A stretch of 64,000 nucleotides of DNA from Primulina eburnea (Eukaryota > Streptophyta > Magnoliopsida > Lamiales > Gesneriaceae). The translations under genes and the position numbers were made by a program. The notes under the pieces were generated by a model. That model worked only from the letters and a program-made list of their open reading frames with translations, was not told where the DNA came from and ran no database searches. Shown here piece by piece: positions 1 through 11,309 of the stretch (positions are counted from its first letter, which is position 1; every line of letters starts with the position of its first letter). The stretch is from assembly GCF_022965805.1 (NCBI RefSeq), contig NC_133106.1, positions 38,257,881 to 38,321,880 of the forward strand. Reading direction: 5' to 3'.

Positions 1-157
1 AATAATTAACAAATATTTTAGAAAACTCCCAAACATCTCACGGAACAATACGAACTTCTGCATGATTTCTATTGTAAATTGATTAGTGGTCAGATAAAGG
101 ACGAGTTCATGTATAACACAGGACTTGTGTTTGTGTTTTGCATTTTTATACGTATAG

Positions 158-1106
158 GTTGTAGCAGACAACTTGCCTGATGACAAAGTATTTGGAATCA
201 AACAAATGTTTCATATGATGGACAAGGATAAAAATGGAAACCTTAATTTTGAAGAACTGAAAGATGGTCTGAATATGATTGGACAACCAGTTCCTGATCC
301 TGATGTGCAACTACTTTTCGATGCTGTAGGTATATTTATTAATTATTTTGTCATAACACTGATGCACTGCTTCAATTTCCTTGTTTCAAATGAAATTGAA
401 TCTTTTCTTTATATGTGAATGTAGGCTGATTTTGACGGGAACGGTACGCTTAATTGTGAGGAATTTTTGGCACTAGCTGTTCATATGAAAAGGATTAGTA
501 ACGACGAACATCTCAAGCAAGCCTTTGTGTTCTTTGACAAGAATGAGAGCGGATACATCGAGTTCGAGGAGTTGCAACAATCTTTGAAAGATGAGCATCT
601 TGGCCCTAGCAATGACCAAGTTGTTCAAGACATTATCTTTGATGCTGATGTAGACAAGGTAAACTTAATTCGTTTTTCCACACGTTATGGTGTTTCTTTG
701 ATTTTCAATATATTGTTGGATCTTTTTCACAATGCTATTCCATCGTGTTCTGTATGTACTTCAGTAACTAATATGTGTTCTTGATTCAATTTTAAAGAAA
801 TGATGTAAGTTCATCTACATATTCCTGCCAATAAGCGGAGTCCAATGTTGGATCATGAAAGTTCACCCATTAGGCAGCACATGCAGTTCACCATAGACGT
901 ACAGTAGTTCGTGTTCATTGTGATTGAAACTTAACATTAATGTATGTATTCAAGTACAGGATGGGCGCATAAGTTTTCCAGAGTTCAAGGTCATGATGAC
1001 AACAGGAATAGATTGGAAGATGGCTTCTCGACAGTACTCTAGAGCTATGTTCAATGCACTAAGTATGAAACTCTTCAAGGACAAGTCCTTCCAATTCAAA
1101 CCCTGA
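158..1106 (+). CDS. Calcium-dependent protein kinase, C-terminal part only
   Basis: Coding exons 158-325, 425-658 and 960-1106, all joined in phase 0; the kinase domain lies before the window. The visible part is the calmodulin-like domain of a CDPK, which senses calcium and releases the kinase from autoinhibition. Four EF-hand loops are seen: DKDKNGNLNFEE, DFDGNGTLNCEE, DKNESGYIEFEE and DVDKDGRISFPE. The last loop is split by an intron at its third residue. The tail with DWKMASRQYSRAMFNALS matches the group of Arabidopsis CPK7/8/13/14/32, as recalled. All loops keep Asp at position 1 and Glu at position 12, so calcium binding should be intact. Exon ends follow GT-AG signals and family similarity. 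Family is certain; the subgroup is inferred. Confidence 0.93.
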
Positions 1107-1940
1107 TCTCGTTTGTTTTCGAGCTCATATTTTTGGGATATATACAAGGGAAAAATATTAGTGAAGTTACGGTTAATTTTGTTTTTTTAATAACCATTGT
1201 TCATTGATGTACAATGAAATTTTTCCTGGGATTGGGATTTCTTTATCATTTATGCCACATATGAAGGTTTTTTTATGCACGCAATAAATAAAATTAGAAT
1301 ACAGCAGGGAAAAGTGTTGGAACCATACTTGATTTGTTTTTTTTTTTTCCAACTGAAATTAACACTTTGTAGTGGAGTCAAACATCAGGGTTGGTCATCA
1401 ATGAATAATATACGTTCAGCTCGTAAATGTTTCATTAAAGATTTTCTGTATTGATTTAAAACTTGAAAAATAAGTGAAAATAAATAACATAGTTCTTTTG
1501 AAGGGGAAATATAAATGGTGCTCCTAATGAAGCATTGTGCAAAAAAAAAAAGACACGTTGAACAAAAGGGTACCTTGAACCAAACTCAAAACGAATACAA
1601 GATTATGTACTTTAGTTAATTTCTTTTACCTAATATAATAATGAAAGCCATTGTTATAAATTGTAAGGTCCATTTGTTTTGGATTTAAACACAATAGAAA
1701 AAGACATGAATTTGTAATATGATATATATATATATTATGCTAGTGGGAACTGGGAAGTATCCAACCTCACCCATCTCTAGCCAATCACATTGTTCCTTCT
1801 TATTTTTCTTGATGACATTACAATTTTCACTCCTTTCTTATCTATCTTTCCTCGTTTCATTTCACTTCATTCCCTCCCTCTGTTCTTCTCTCAAATCCAA
1901 CAGTTTTAGTTTCTCCCTCAAAATCTTGATCCCACCTCTG
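1107..1940. other. Spacer: CDPK 3' end and GUN4 promoter/leader
   Basis: The CDPK 3' UTR probably ends soon after an AATAAA hexamer at 1283-1288. The rest is A/T-rich without a credible gene. A (TA)n run at about 1721-1737 and a long pyrimidine-rich stretch at about 1790-1930 lie just before the GUN4 start and look like promoter and leader. Confidence 0.5.
1283..1288 (+). terminator. Candidate polyadenylation signal of the CDPK gene
   Basis: A canonical AATAAA lies about 180 bases after the CDPK stop. Plant poly(A) signals are loose, so this is only positional evidence. Confidence 0.35.
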
Positions 1941-2687
1941 ATGGCCACCAATCTTTTCAAGTCCATTTACCACCACACTTCTCCATGCCGGCGCCACTCC
2001 TCCACAGACTCCTTCCCCACCGCCGACGCCAACATTTGTTTCTTCCTTAAACCAACCACCACCACCACCCTATCACGCGCCACCACTTTCCCCATCTCCT
2101 CCGTCACCTATTCCACACCCACCACCGACCCCTCCACCTCCCAGAACATTTCATTCGACCTCCTCCAACAACACCTCTCCGACCAAAACTTCCGGCAAGC
2201 TGACGAGGAGACCCGCCGCTTGCTGATCGTCCTCGCAGGAGAATCAGCGCAGAAGCGAGGCTATGTCTTCTTCTCTGAGGTACAGTTCATCCCAGAGTCC
2301 GACCTCAAGACCATCGACGAGCTCTGGAGGAAGTACAGCGACAACAAATTCGGATACAGTGTCCAGAAGAAGATATGGAAGAAAGTGAATAAAGACTTCA
2401 CTAAGTTCTTCATCAAAGTGGTGTGGATGAAGAAGCTTGAAACTGAAGTTGAACAGTACAATTACAGGTCTTTTCCTACAGAATTCATGTGGGACATGGA
2501 TGAAAATGTGGTGGAGGGTCATCTGCCATTAACGAATGCACTCAGAGGAACGCAGCTTCTGAACTGTATTCTGAATCACAAAGCTTTTGAAGACGAAGAA
2601 AACGAGGAGGAGGAGGAAGAAGAAGAAGAAGAGAGACTTAGCAGCAAACCGTTGGGCAGAACATTTAAGACAAGCTACTCTTTTTAA
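1941..2687 (+). CDS. GUN4: GUN4, tetrapyrrole-binding regulator of Mg-chelatase, chloroplast
   Basis: Intronless 248-aa protein. GUN4 binds protoporphyrin IX and Mg-protoporphyrin and stimulates Mg-chelatase at the first step of chlorophyll synthesis; mutants lose plastid-to-nucleus signalling. The first 65 or so residues are rich in Ser, Thr and Pro with few acids, as in a chloroplast transit peptide. The GUN4 core follows, with FRQADEETRRLLIVLAGE, RGYVFFSEVQFIPESDLKTI, DFTKFF, YNYRSFPTEFMWD and GHLPLTNALRGTQLL. A long Glu run precedes the C-terminus, which ends TSYSF; in Arabidopsis the penultimate Ser of the same tail is reported as phosphorylated. The frame is open upstream to 1719, but the ATG at 1941 gives the expected transit peptide. 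A single gene copy is seen. Confidence 0.96.
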   Translation: MATNLFKSIYHHTSPCRRHSSTDSFPTADANICFFLKPTTTTTLSRATTFPISSVTYSTPTTDPSTSQNISFDLLQQHLSDQNFRQADEETRRLLIVLAGESAQKRGYVFFSEVQFIPESDLKTIDELWRKYSDNKFGYSVQKKIWKKVNKDFTKFFIKVVWMKKLETEVEQYNYRSFPTEFMWDMDENVVEGHLPLTNALRGTQLLNCILNHKAFEDEENEEEEEEEEEERLSSKPLGRTFKTSYSF

Positions 2688-3716
2688 GAAAGAAGAGAAT
2701 CTGCTGCAAAGGAACGAACAAACACTATATATTACATTGTAATTTTTTTAACATTGTTTTTTCGCGTTTTATTCGATAAAGTATTTTAATTACATCCACG
2801 CCTATATATTAATATATATATTTTCATTTCTCGGGTCGTGATCCTTTTTTCACATATTTTTTTTAATTAATATATTATAATTTCTTGTTTAACTTCTTTC
2901 TTAGAATCCCAAACTCCTAACTCAATTAATTAAGTTTTTTGTTTTTAATCCCAGTTCCCAATCTATCATCATACGAAATGGACAATATATAGTATGAATA
3001 TTAGCTTCGTACTAGGATGATTAGTAAGCATAGGATGGTATTTCTTGTTATCGAACAAAAACATTGTTGGCTTTACAAACCACAACATCTGGAAATTTTA
3101 TACTACATGGATAGAATCTCCCAGAACATCTAAGTTGTAACGCAGTAATCCGAGTCTATTATTTAAAATTTAATTTGTTAAATTAGAATGTAAACCGAAC
3201 AAATATATTTATCAAATATTTTAATGTATTCATAGTACAGTACCCCTCCTCCGACTCTTTCATAAGCATCTTCGTCACTGTTCACACAGACTTGTTCGAA
3301 GATATTCCGTTTTTTTTGTAATGTGATCAGATTCGAAACTAAGATGTTAAAGCATATGAAGTTGAAAAAAATGCGTTGTTAAAGCATATGAAGTTGAAAA
3401 AAATGCGTTGTTTCCTAACCAAAATTATAAAAATATTAAAGGAACTTTATGGTGATAGGGTCAACCATCACCTTGGGCCTTCGTGTTCTCTGCCATGGTT
3501 GATTTCTAGCCCCTTTGTTAATGGATTCATTCCTCAAATCAACTGAAAACAGAAAAGAAAAGAAAAGTGATGTCGCCTGATAGAACAAAAACCATGAAAT
3601 GTTAGGGGACAAAAATACTTGAGAGTTTTACCAAGCATGCTCGCAAATGGTATAGACTTCGAGAAAACAAATAACTTGGATTATGGTGGAGAGGGAAAAT
3701 TACTTTGCTAGACTCG
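2688..3716. other. Intergenic, A/T-rich, between two convergent genes
   Basis: Holds the 3' ends of GUN4 (+) and the SPRING-like gene (-). No coding signal was found apart from an antisense frame over the last SPRING exon. A 32-base tandem duplication sits at 3346-3409. Confidence 0.5.
3346..3409. repeat. Two-copy 32-base tandem duplication
   Basis: The unit starting gttaaagcatatgaag occurs at 3346-3377 and again, identical, at 3378-3409. It looks like a recent replication-slippage duplication in non-coding DNA. Confidence 0.9.
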
Positions 3717-6700
3717 TTATGCACAAGGGCAAAGCCTCTTTGTATGCCTATGTGAACCATTGCAAGAAAGCACAGATGGTGTCTTTGTGTACAAGCAAGC
3801 TCCTGGATTCTGGATATGCGGGAAACCAATTAGGAAAAATAAAAATTTTGTCAGAGTTAAATAATGCACGAAATATTAGTTTCGCAACTGAATTTTTAAA
3901 GATAGATGTTGCTTTCTCATGTCCCCCAGATTCTTGAAGCAACTCTAAATTAAATAAACAAGTAAAACGAGTAATTACAAATAATTTTTTTGCCACTCAA
4001 ATCTGAAGATAACCTTACTGGACTCAAATTCTAAAATATGCTAGTTGTCAAGGACTGATTCGTGGACATAAAAAAATAACAATGGTACCAGATGTTTTGG
4101 AGCATCATCTACAACTTCAGCCGGTTGATCAGCTCCAACGCTTGACAAACAGGAACCTTTGCAGCTCATATACTTTTGAATGCTACTTGTCAAAAAGGAT
4201 ATCATAGAGTTACAAGTATTTAACTGAGATAGAAACAATTAAGTCGTTAATGAAATAAAGATTCATGAACAACAATCATCATACCAAGATAAACTTCTGA
4301 GTTCAAGTAACAAGATTTATAAGGATTAAGCTTACATTTCACACTGATTAAGCAGCGCCAATTTGTTGGGCACACAAGATTGTCCATTAGACTTGCAAAC
4401 TGAATCACATGATTCCCCTTGACTATGACGTGGAGAAAAAATAACAGGTTAGGATAAGCTATCTTTAAGGTCATTTCCTTACTCTAAAAACGCATTATCT
4501 TACCTTCCTATAATGATATTGATCCCAACCAGTCTTGCTTCTACTTGTGTACCAGAAGATCCTGTGATTAAAAGTGTCCTTTAGTATGAATAGTTCAGGA
4601 TTAGGTAGAACCTCGCATGCAATAATTTTTTCGAACACAATAGCTTGGTGATAAACACATAAAGGAATTGGATGAAGGAGCAGAGCCAAACATTGAAATA
4701 GACAAAACTTCAAAATATTCCGATACTGAAATTACCCCAAGCATCCCACAAAAGCTTTCCTTGAACATAAAGCAACTTGAAGTAGCACAAAACACGACAT
4801 GGCTCAAAGAAATAAATGAAATCTAAGAAGAAAAACAGGTACTGTAGTAAACCATAGGCGGACAAAAATAGCAGCTTTGGTTATCATCTCAAACACTCTT
4901 GCCATGAGAAAGATTTTGGCCAGTAGCACTGACTTGTGTCCTCAAAATATTAGCATCTACTCCGTACAATCCTAGCAGATTTGAAGAAAATCTGTAGAGT
5001 TCTGGACCAAAGCTACACAAGGCATTTTCATCTTTCAAAATAAAATGGAAGCTTATTGGCTTAGCAATTTAATGCCCCAAATACAAGATACATAATAATC
5101 CCAATCTCATGCTTGACTTTAGAAAGTACACCAACACCCCAAAAAGAGCACAAAAATCACATAACATCCCCCCAATCAAAGCTATAAAATTAACACTACC
5201 AGAAATAATCAATTGCATAAATGTAAAATCTGAAAAAAAAATCCCCTCGTAAAGTCTTAAAATCAGACACAACCAAGTATGGTAAAATTAAAAGAAACCT
5301 AAAATTGATCCACTGGAGGACGATGTTGAAAACCAGGGCTAAAAATACCCTTTTTGGCACATTGCATTCTGAACTTAGTACAGGAAAAAAATACAGCGGA
5401 TTTGTGTTAACTTAGAACCAGGAAAAGAAACAAATCACATGTAAGAACCTAAATGGGGGAGACAAATTAATTGTCAACCATCAGAAAGAGGTACTTGAAA
5501 ACTTCAGTTCCTTATATGTTAAACTATATATGCACAAACCTGATGAATTTGATGGAATGGTAAAACAATGATGGTATTCACTCAAATAAGCATTTTCATG
5601 CACCTGAAATATCACAAAAGAATATCAAATGCCATTTTAGATTGATTAGATACATTTTTAAAAATGAAGAATGAAATGGTGAATTAATTGTCAAAAAGTA
5701 AGTAGAAGATAAAGGAAGAAGCATGTATGAATGAAAAAGAAAAAAATACATTTTGGGTGGAACAAAAACATCAAGATTCAAAGGCATCGCCCTTTTCACA
5801 GTAACTATTACCGCACCATCCAAAGACACTGCTTTCAGGAATGGTTTGACTAAGGCCAATCTCAGTACATCAGGATGAGATAGTCAAATACAATTATCAC
5901 TTCTTTAAATGCCTTGAATAAGGTGGTTAACATGGTTAACTAGACCAAACAATCTAAAATGAAAGCATACCACACTCTCAGAATTATGGCGACATCTCCC
6001 AGCACAAAAGTCAAAAACACTTCCATAGAATCCTGCGAGGCAGAAATCAAAGTCAAAATCTTCTCATAACTCAATTTCAAAAAAAAAAAAGATAATCATT
6101 TATACACACTATAAGAAGCCTGCAATGTTTGTTACAACTTACAACAATGCATTCACACGGTCAAAGGGCAGCAATAGCTGACTTTAGGTACATTCAGAAT
6201 GAATGTGAATCAAATATGAGCCAAGGCTCGCCCGATTGAGAATATTCCAAAAGATATGAATGTTAACTCAAAAAACCTTGTTAAGCTAAAGTAAATCTTG
6301 AAAAGAGCAGCTGATTTAGCATATCAACCAATAGTTATAGTCAATGTCAATCTGAATTCAGATTTACCAGCAGTCACAGGCTTGGCTATTTTGACTTTTA
6401 GGGCTGATTCTTTATCAGTCTGAAGAACAAGTAGAATGCAAATTACAATTGTTCTAAAAGCATGTTACTAAAGCAGAGTAAAAGAAAAAAAAGAAGAGTA
6501 AAAAGTACCGAGGCCGGATTCAAGCAGCATGAAACACAATACTCATATGAGTTGCAACACTGTGAAAGAAGATTGCATCCACTGCTTGTTGAGAATAAGA
6601 GAGAAATAGATCATTATAAAAAGCTTCAAGCAAATGATGATTGTGCCAATTGAGAACCATAAACATGTTATTTCAGTTTAATCGTTTCTTCAAAAACAAT

Positions 6701-7781
6701 AAACAAGACGTGCATTTCAATTTGGAAACACTAGTTTCAGAAGAAGAAATAAACAGAATCAACCTAGAAATTTTTAAAAAAAGGTACTGCCATTTCTATG
6801 TAAGGTGTTTATGTTCTTCGTTTTACAAGCTTAAATGTGCTTTTATATCACTTTTGGACAATTTATACATTTTAACATAATTATTAGACAATGTTACGAG
6901 AACCACATGAGAATTATACACACTATCATCTTTCTTTTCAACAGACAAAAATAAGATTCTCTAAATGTGAATATAATGAATAGATTTGCTTTGTTTAATA
7001 ATCAATAAATTCATATCATTAAAAAAAATTCATTCTCGTAAAAAGCTCACCCACAGAACTACAATGACCAACCTTTAGCACGTGCTGTGATAAAAAAAAT
7101 GTACAGATTATATGCAATAAAAAATGTATAGATTATATTCCAATCAATAGCTACTATTTGGAATTCAGCATTTCACACTCGCTGGCAATAAGTAAGGAGT
7201 ATAAATTGCCTATTAAAGAACTTAAAGAGCTAACTCACTGACAAGAAAATTGATCTCCTTTTTTTGTGCAGCAGCGAGACAGTGGGTCAACTGATAGTGA
7301 ATCGCATACAAGGCCTGCAAGAATGAAACCTCGTTGTCACAGGATAGATATCAATCTAAATTTAAAAAATTCGCGACAAGAAAAAGAAAGAATCATCGCA
7401 ATCTAGATTCAATCAGACAAAATACAATACCATTATCGTCTGTGAGAAGGAATCTTCCTGGGACAGTAGTTCTACAGTGACGCTTCTCCGGATAGCTCAC
7501 ATCCATCCTTCCAGGAGTAAAAGCATAAACAATGAACCAAGATCATTAACAGATCGCCATAAAACTCGAATAAAGTTATGCACAATCAAATATACTGATA
7601 AATAATCAAAGTTCCACACACGGGCGACTAAAAGTAAATTGTAAACCACAAATAACAACCAAATAAGAAAAACCCATGAAACTCTGATATACCTAATTGC
7701 TGATGCTGGGGAAGACAAGTGTAGAATGAGTATGGGGATGATCAAAAGATCGAGATTCAAATGATTTCGAAACGCAAACAT
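3717..7781 (-). CDS. Plant homologue of SREBP-regulating gene protein (SPRING/C12orf49 family)
   Basis: Eleven exons on the minus strand: 7781-7693, 7507-7431, 7314-7239, 6584-6509, 6419-6368, 6032-5971, 5603-5540, 4540-4504, 4422-4336, 4182-4089, 3809-3717. They join without a frame break to 268 aa. An N-terminal hydrophobic stretch (about residues 9-28, ending PASAIR) is a signal peptide or anchor. The cysteine-rich core CCNSYEYCVSCCLNPAS and FDFCAGRCRHNSESVVHENAY is the hallmark of the SPRING family (formerly DUF2054). Plants carry an extra Cys-rich C-terminal part, here with GESCDSVCK, KYMSCKGSC, ADQPAEVVDDAP and the end HTKRLCPCA. Animal SPRING is a Golgi/ER partner of site-1 protease; the plant role is not established here. 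Every junction uses GT-AG, and the two smallest exons are 37 and 52 bases. Confidence 0.88.
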
Positions 7782-8958
7782 GATTTTGGAGGCAGAGATC
7801 CAAAGCGAAAATGAGTTTTTCGGGAATCATATAATCGCGTGATCAAAATTAAGAACTTGTTGATTACTGCCTTCCAAAAAAAAATTCTTTGGTAAAATTT
7901 CCAATTGTTTAATAAATCTAGGGACAAAGTAGTTAGCCCGGTTCCAAGCCGGGATTGGATTTCTATTCGATATGGGCTTTATTTCAATTGAAATGAAATT
8001 GGGCCGACTTAAAAATTTGGATTTAATTCAAAACCCAATTTAGACAATATAATATAATATTCTAGACCAAATCAACTCTATGACTAAAGACCTTTTCTTT
8101 ATATGTTTAAATATTATTATACCTGTCTACTTCGGCTGGGAGCTTGGACTTTGCCCATAACAATATTTTACATTATGCTTAATTACTCATTTAACTATTT
8201 TACATTATGTTTACTTACTCATTTAACTCAATTTTTTTAGAGTAGGTTTTTTGTGAGATGGTCTCACGAATCTTTATTAGTAAGACGGGTCAACTCTACT
8301 TATATTCACAATAAAAAGTAATATTTTTTTTATTGATTACCAAAATAAGAGATCTGTCTCACAAAATAAACTCGTGAGACCAATATTGTAATTAATTAAT
8401 TATCATCATACTTAATTCTTGAATCCTCGGCTCATGCTTAGTTTGCTGACTACTACATATAGTAATATAAAATCATTTCTTCCCATGTAATCACGCGTTT
8501 TTGTTGTTCTTTGTTTCCCGTCGGCCGGCCTTTGGCTTGGCCGTGTCTTCCGCTGTCAACGGCTAGTTCTTTCTTTATTTTAAGAGTAAGATTAAAAGTC
8601 GCCCTCTCCCACCCGTTGTTGGAAAGTTGCCGTTATTAAATATCACCAAAAGGAGCAATTATAACAACGCGCTTTTGATTAAAAAAATATCACCACTTCC
8701 ACTCCTCTACCAATAGCGCGTAGATCCAATTTGCTCCACTCCAATCCTAAACCATATATAATATAGGGAAACCATATATATAGGGATCCCTCTTGTCCAA
8801 GGAACAACTTTGAAAATTTTACCCTTTTGTCTGTTTTTCTACACATATCATTCTCACTACTCCATCCATCTTCCCCAAGTTCCTAGCTCTCCAATTTTTC
8901 CTCAACAAACCCATAGGATTGGTTTCTTTTCCCAAGCTAAAAATAAAATCTTTCAGCA
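7782..8958. other. Divergent promoter region between SPRING-like and CML genes
   Basis: About 1.2 kb between two divergent starts. It contains a MITE copy at about 8252-8380. The segment before 8800 has repeated ccatatata motifs that may supply a TATA box for the CML gene. No other gene is visible. Confidence 0.5.
8252..8380 (-). mobile_element. Non-autonomous inverted-repeat element, GTGAGAC family, copy 1
   Basis: Ends carry gtgagatggtctcac and ctcgtgagacc, and the centre (gggtcaactctac, then aataaaaagtaatatt) matches the reverse complement of the better copy at about 56455-56618. Too short to code. The exact ends and target duplication are not resolved. Confidence 0.65.
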
Positions 8959-9594
8959 ATGCCAACCATTTTGTTGTGGATTTTCCTCGTATACAAGCTC
9001 TTGAACACAGTTATCTTGTACTTGATACCCAAGAAATTGAGGGCCTGCTTCCCCTTTTCTTGGCACCTGTTCTCGCTTCAAAAGCAGCAGGAGCAACAAC
9101 AATATACCAAGAAAAGCCCGGTGTCACCGTTGGCTAACGTTTCACGTCGGATGGAAGCGAGTGAGCTCAAGAGGGTGTTCCAAATGTTTGATCGGAACGG
9201 GGACGGGAGGATCACGAAGGAGGAGCTGAACGAGTCATTGGAGAACATGGGAATCTTGATCCCGGATAAGGAGCTAAGCCTGATGATTGAGAAGATCGAT
9301 GTAAACTTAGATGGATGTGTTGATATTGATGAGTTTGGGAATTTGTATCAAAACATTGTGGATGAGAGGCATGAGGAGGAAGATATGAGAGAGGCGTTCG
9401 ACGTTTTCGACAGGGATCGAGATGGTTTTATCAGCGTTGATGAGCTGAAATACGTTTTGGGATCCCTTGGATTGAAGCAAGGAGGGGGTGTCGAGGATTG
9501 CAAGAAGATGATAATGAAGGTGGATGTGGATGGAGATGGTTTGGTCGATTTTAAGGAGTTTCAGATGATGATGAAAGGGGGAGGATTCCTTTGA
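8959..9594 (+). CDS. Calmodulin-like protein with N-terminal membrane anchor (CML4/CML5 type)
   Basis: Intronless, 211 aa. Four EF-hand loops start at residues 78 ([12 protein letters not shown]), 114 ([12 protein letters not shown]), 151 ([12 protein letters not shown]) and 189 ([12 protein letters not shown]); all keep Asp at 1 and an acidic 12th residue, so four calcium sites are expected. Residues 3-23 are hydrophobic and followed by PKKLRACFP, the same layout as Arabidopsis CML4/CML5 (MSS3), which are anchored to endomembranes. Calcium sensor without enzymatic domain. The downstream Met before ASELKRVF would give a soluble form, but the conserved anchor supports the upstream ATG. In Arabidopsis the neighbour of CML5 is an FRF gene, as here. 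Confidence 0.93.
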   Translation: MPTILLWIFLVYKLLNTVILYLIPKKLRACFPFSWHLFSLQKQQEQQQYTKKSPVSPLANVSRRMEASELKRVFQMFDRNGDGRITKEELNESLENMGILIPDKELSLMIEKIDVNLDGCVDIDEFGNLYQNIVDERHEEEDMREAFDVFDRDRDGFISVDELKYVLGSLGLKQGGGVEDCKKMIMKVDVDGDGLVDFKEFQMMMKGGGFL

Positions 9595-11309
9595 ATCATC
9601 AATTGATTTATTCATTAATCTTTACTGCGTTGGATCAAGGATCCAGTCGGTGGAACAGAAGGGGTGGACACCATTCGATGTATTTTCGGGCAAAGATTGG
9701 ATTTTTGTGAGCATATTACTGAAATTTGAATTCTTCTTTCCAAGGAATATTTTGGTTGAGTCAATCGTGCTGTCTATTATTTTGTTTCAAAGAAGATTGC
9801 TGTTGTAAATAAGCTTTGTTTCAAAGAAGATTGCTGCATTTCCACGGTTGATTATCATCGTAGGAACTCTTCCGAGATTTTTATGTAAAAGATGGAAAGA
9901 AGAATTTTTTGATGATATGTATTAAAAAATTGGAACTTGGTTTACTGGTGGCCCAATTAGTGTCGTAAAGTTTACCGGTGGTCCAATTACATCCAGTACC
10001 GTTATGTGTTGGATTGTCGATAGTTGAGTATCTGTAAACTTCACGCTTCATATGTTGATTCTTGCGCGTGAGAGGTTGTGATAGTGTCTCACATCGATTA
10101 AATAAAATTCATGAGAATTGCATATATGGACTTAGATAATCCTCCCGTTTGAGTTAATTTTTGAGATTGAGATATGTTCAAGTCTTAATTTTAAGCTCAA
10201 GCCTACCAAACTGCCAATAGTTGGACTACCTGTAAACTTCACACACCAAATATTCATGGACGTAGGAGTTATGTTAATTGTCCACATCAATTAGATAAAA
10301 TTAATGAGAGTTGCATAATATATGTACTCAAACAATACTCTCCATCTAATTAACTTTTGAGATTCAATTAGAACTAATTCTCATTCTTAACGAAATGGAA
10401 GCGGGTGAAAAGATGGCTACTTTTCTGCCTTTCGTTGTATTTCATTTTCCGAATTTTCACTTGTTCTAGAATTCAGAGCCTACTTTTCTCCGAATGCTCC
10501 TCCATATTGGTTTTAACGTTACTGAACAGCCTTCCACTGAATTTTGACTTCTTTAACTTTCTTTTTTTGTATAACAGTAGAAGCAGCATAGTTAAATAAT
10601 CAAATCTATGATCAATGTTTCAGTTCAGATTCATTTTATCACATATTACGAGATAGCACAATTATACAAAAACTCATACAACAATTTATTCCTCGATAAT
10701 GTTATCGAACTGATGGTAACAAAAGAAAAAGATACAAGCTAATCTACAGCTGCAGAATTGTTGATTTCTTCCCATGTCAATGGCCATGGGGACAACCCTC
10801 CATTTCGGAGCATAATACTTGGGAGATCACGGGTCGAATTCACAGCCTAATTTCCTTCAAATGCTCCTCCATTGGATCCAAAAAGTACATGCATCATTTT
10901 TATACGGACAGTAAACTCCAAGAACAACGAATTCCTTCAGCAACTATTTGCTTTAATCATCTCTTTGCCAAAAATGGAACTCAAAGTTGATATAAATGAT
11001 TATTGCAAGGCCATGATTTAGACAATTCAGCAAATGGCCCATCCTTTAAAGACATCTACAAGGTCAAAAACGAGACAAATTGAAGGCTCCAGCTGATTTT
11101 GGGAAAATGAGATTATGATTTTAAATGTAGTTCTGGCAAACAGATTAACAGCGAGGAGCCTGCCTAGAAACAAAAGTCAAGAAATTCAAGATTTCTTAAT
11201 GGATAAATAACCTCAGTAACAAGTTGGAAATGTAACCATCAATGTGAAAGTAAAAGGCATAATAAATCATTTGAGAGAAAGAAGGTCATGCTAATCCAAT
11301 GAGCTTGGT
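9595..11309. other. Intergenic between convergent CML and FRF1-like genes
   Basis: Contains a degenerate duplicated block at about 10023-10360 and a duplicated short segment around 10455-10500 and 10838-10880. On the minus strand 10745-10835 there is a short open stretch ending WPLTWEEINNSAAVD that could be a coding remnant, but I cannot place it in a family. Confidence 0.4.
10023..10360. repeat. Degenerate direct duplication with CACATCGATTA motif, possible LTR-type remnant
   Basis: Two copies about 196 bases apart share ctgtaaacttcac, cacat(c)aatta, taaaattaatgagagttgcat and related words. Such cacatcg-containing stretches are frequent in plant retrotransposon debris. Boundaries and family are not determined. 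Confidence 0.45.

Noticed and set aside
1719..1940. Upstream extension of the GUN4 frame
   Set aside because: The extra residues come from a TA repeat and pyrimidine-rich leader; the ATG at 1941 gives the expected transit peptide.
3683..3937. Plus-strand open frame of 84 codons
   Set aside because: It is antisense to the last SPRING exon, which has clear family similarity on the other strand.
4934..5001. A candidate SPRING exon on the minus strand encoding LYRFSSNLLGLYGVD and joining in phase from exon 7
   Set aside because: It joins only by a weak donor and shifts the next exon out of frame. The 37-base exon at 4504-4540 gives perfect phases and the family motif RLVGINI.
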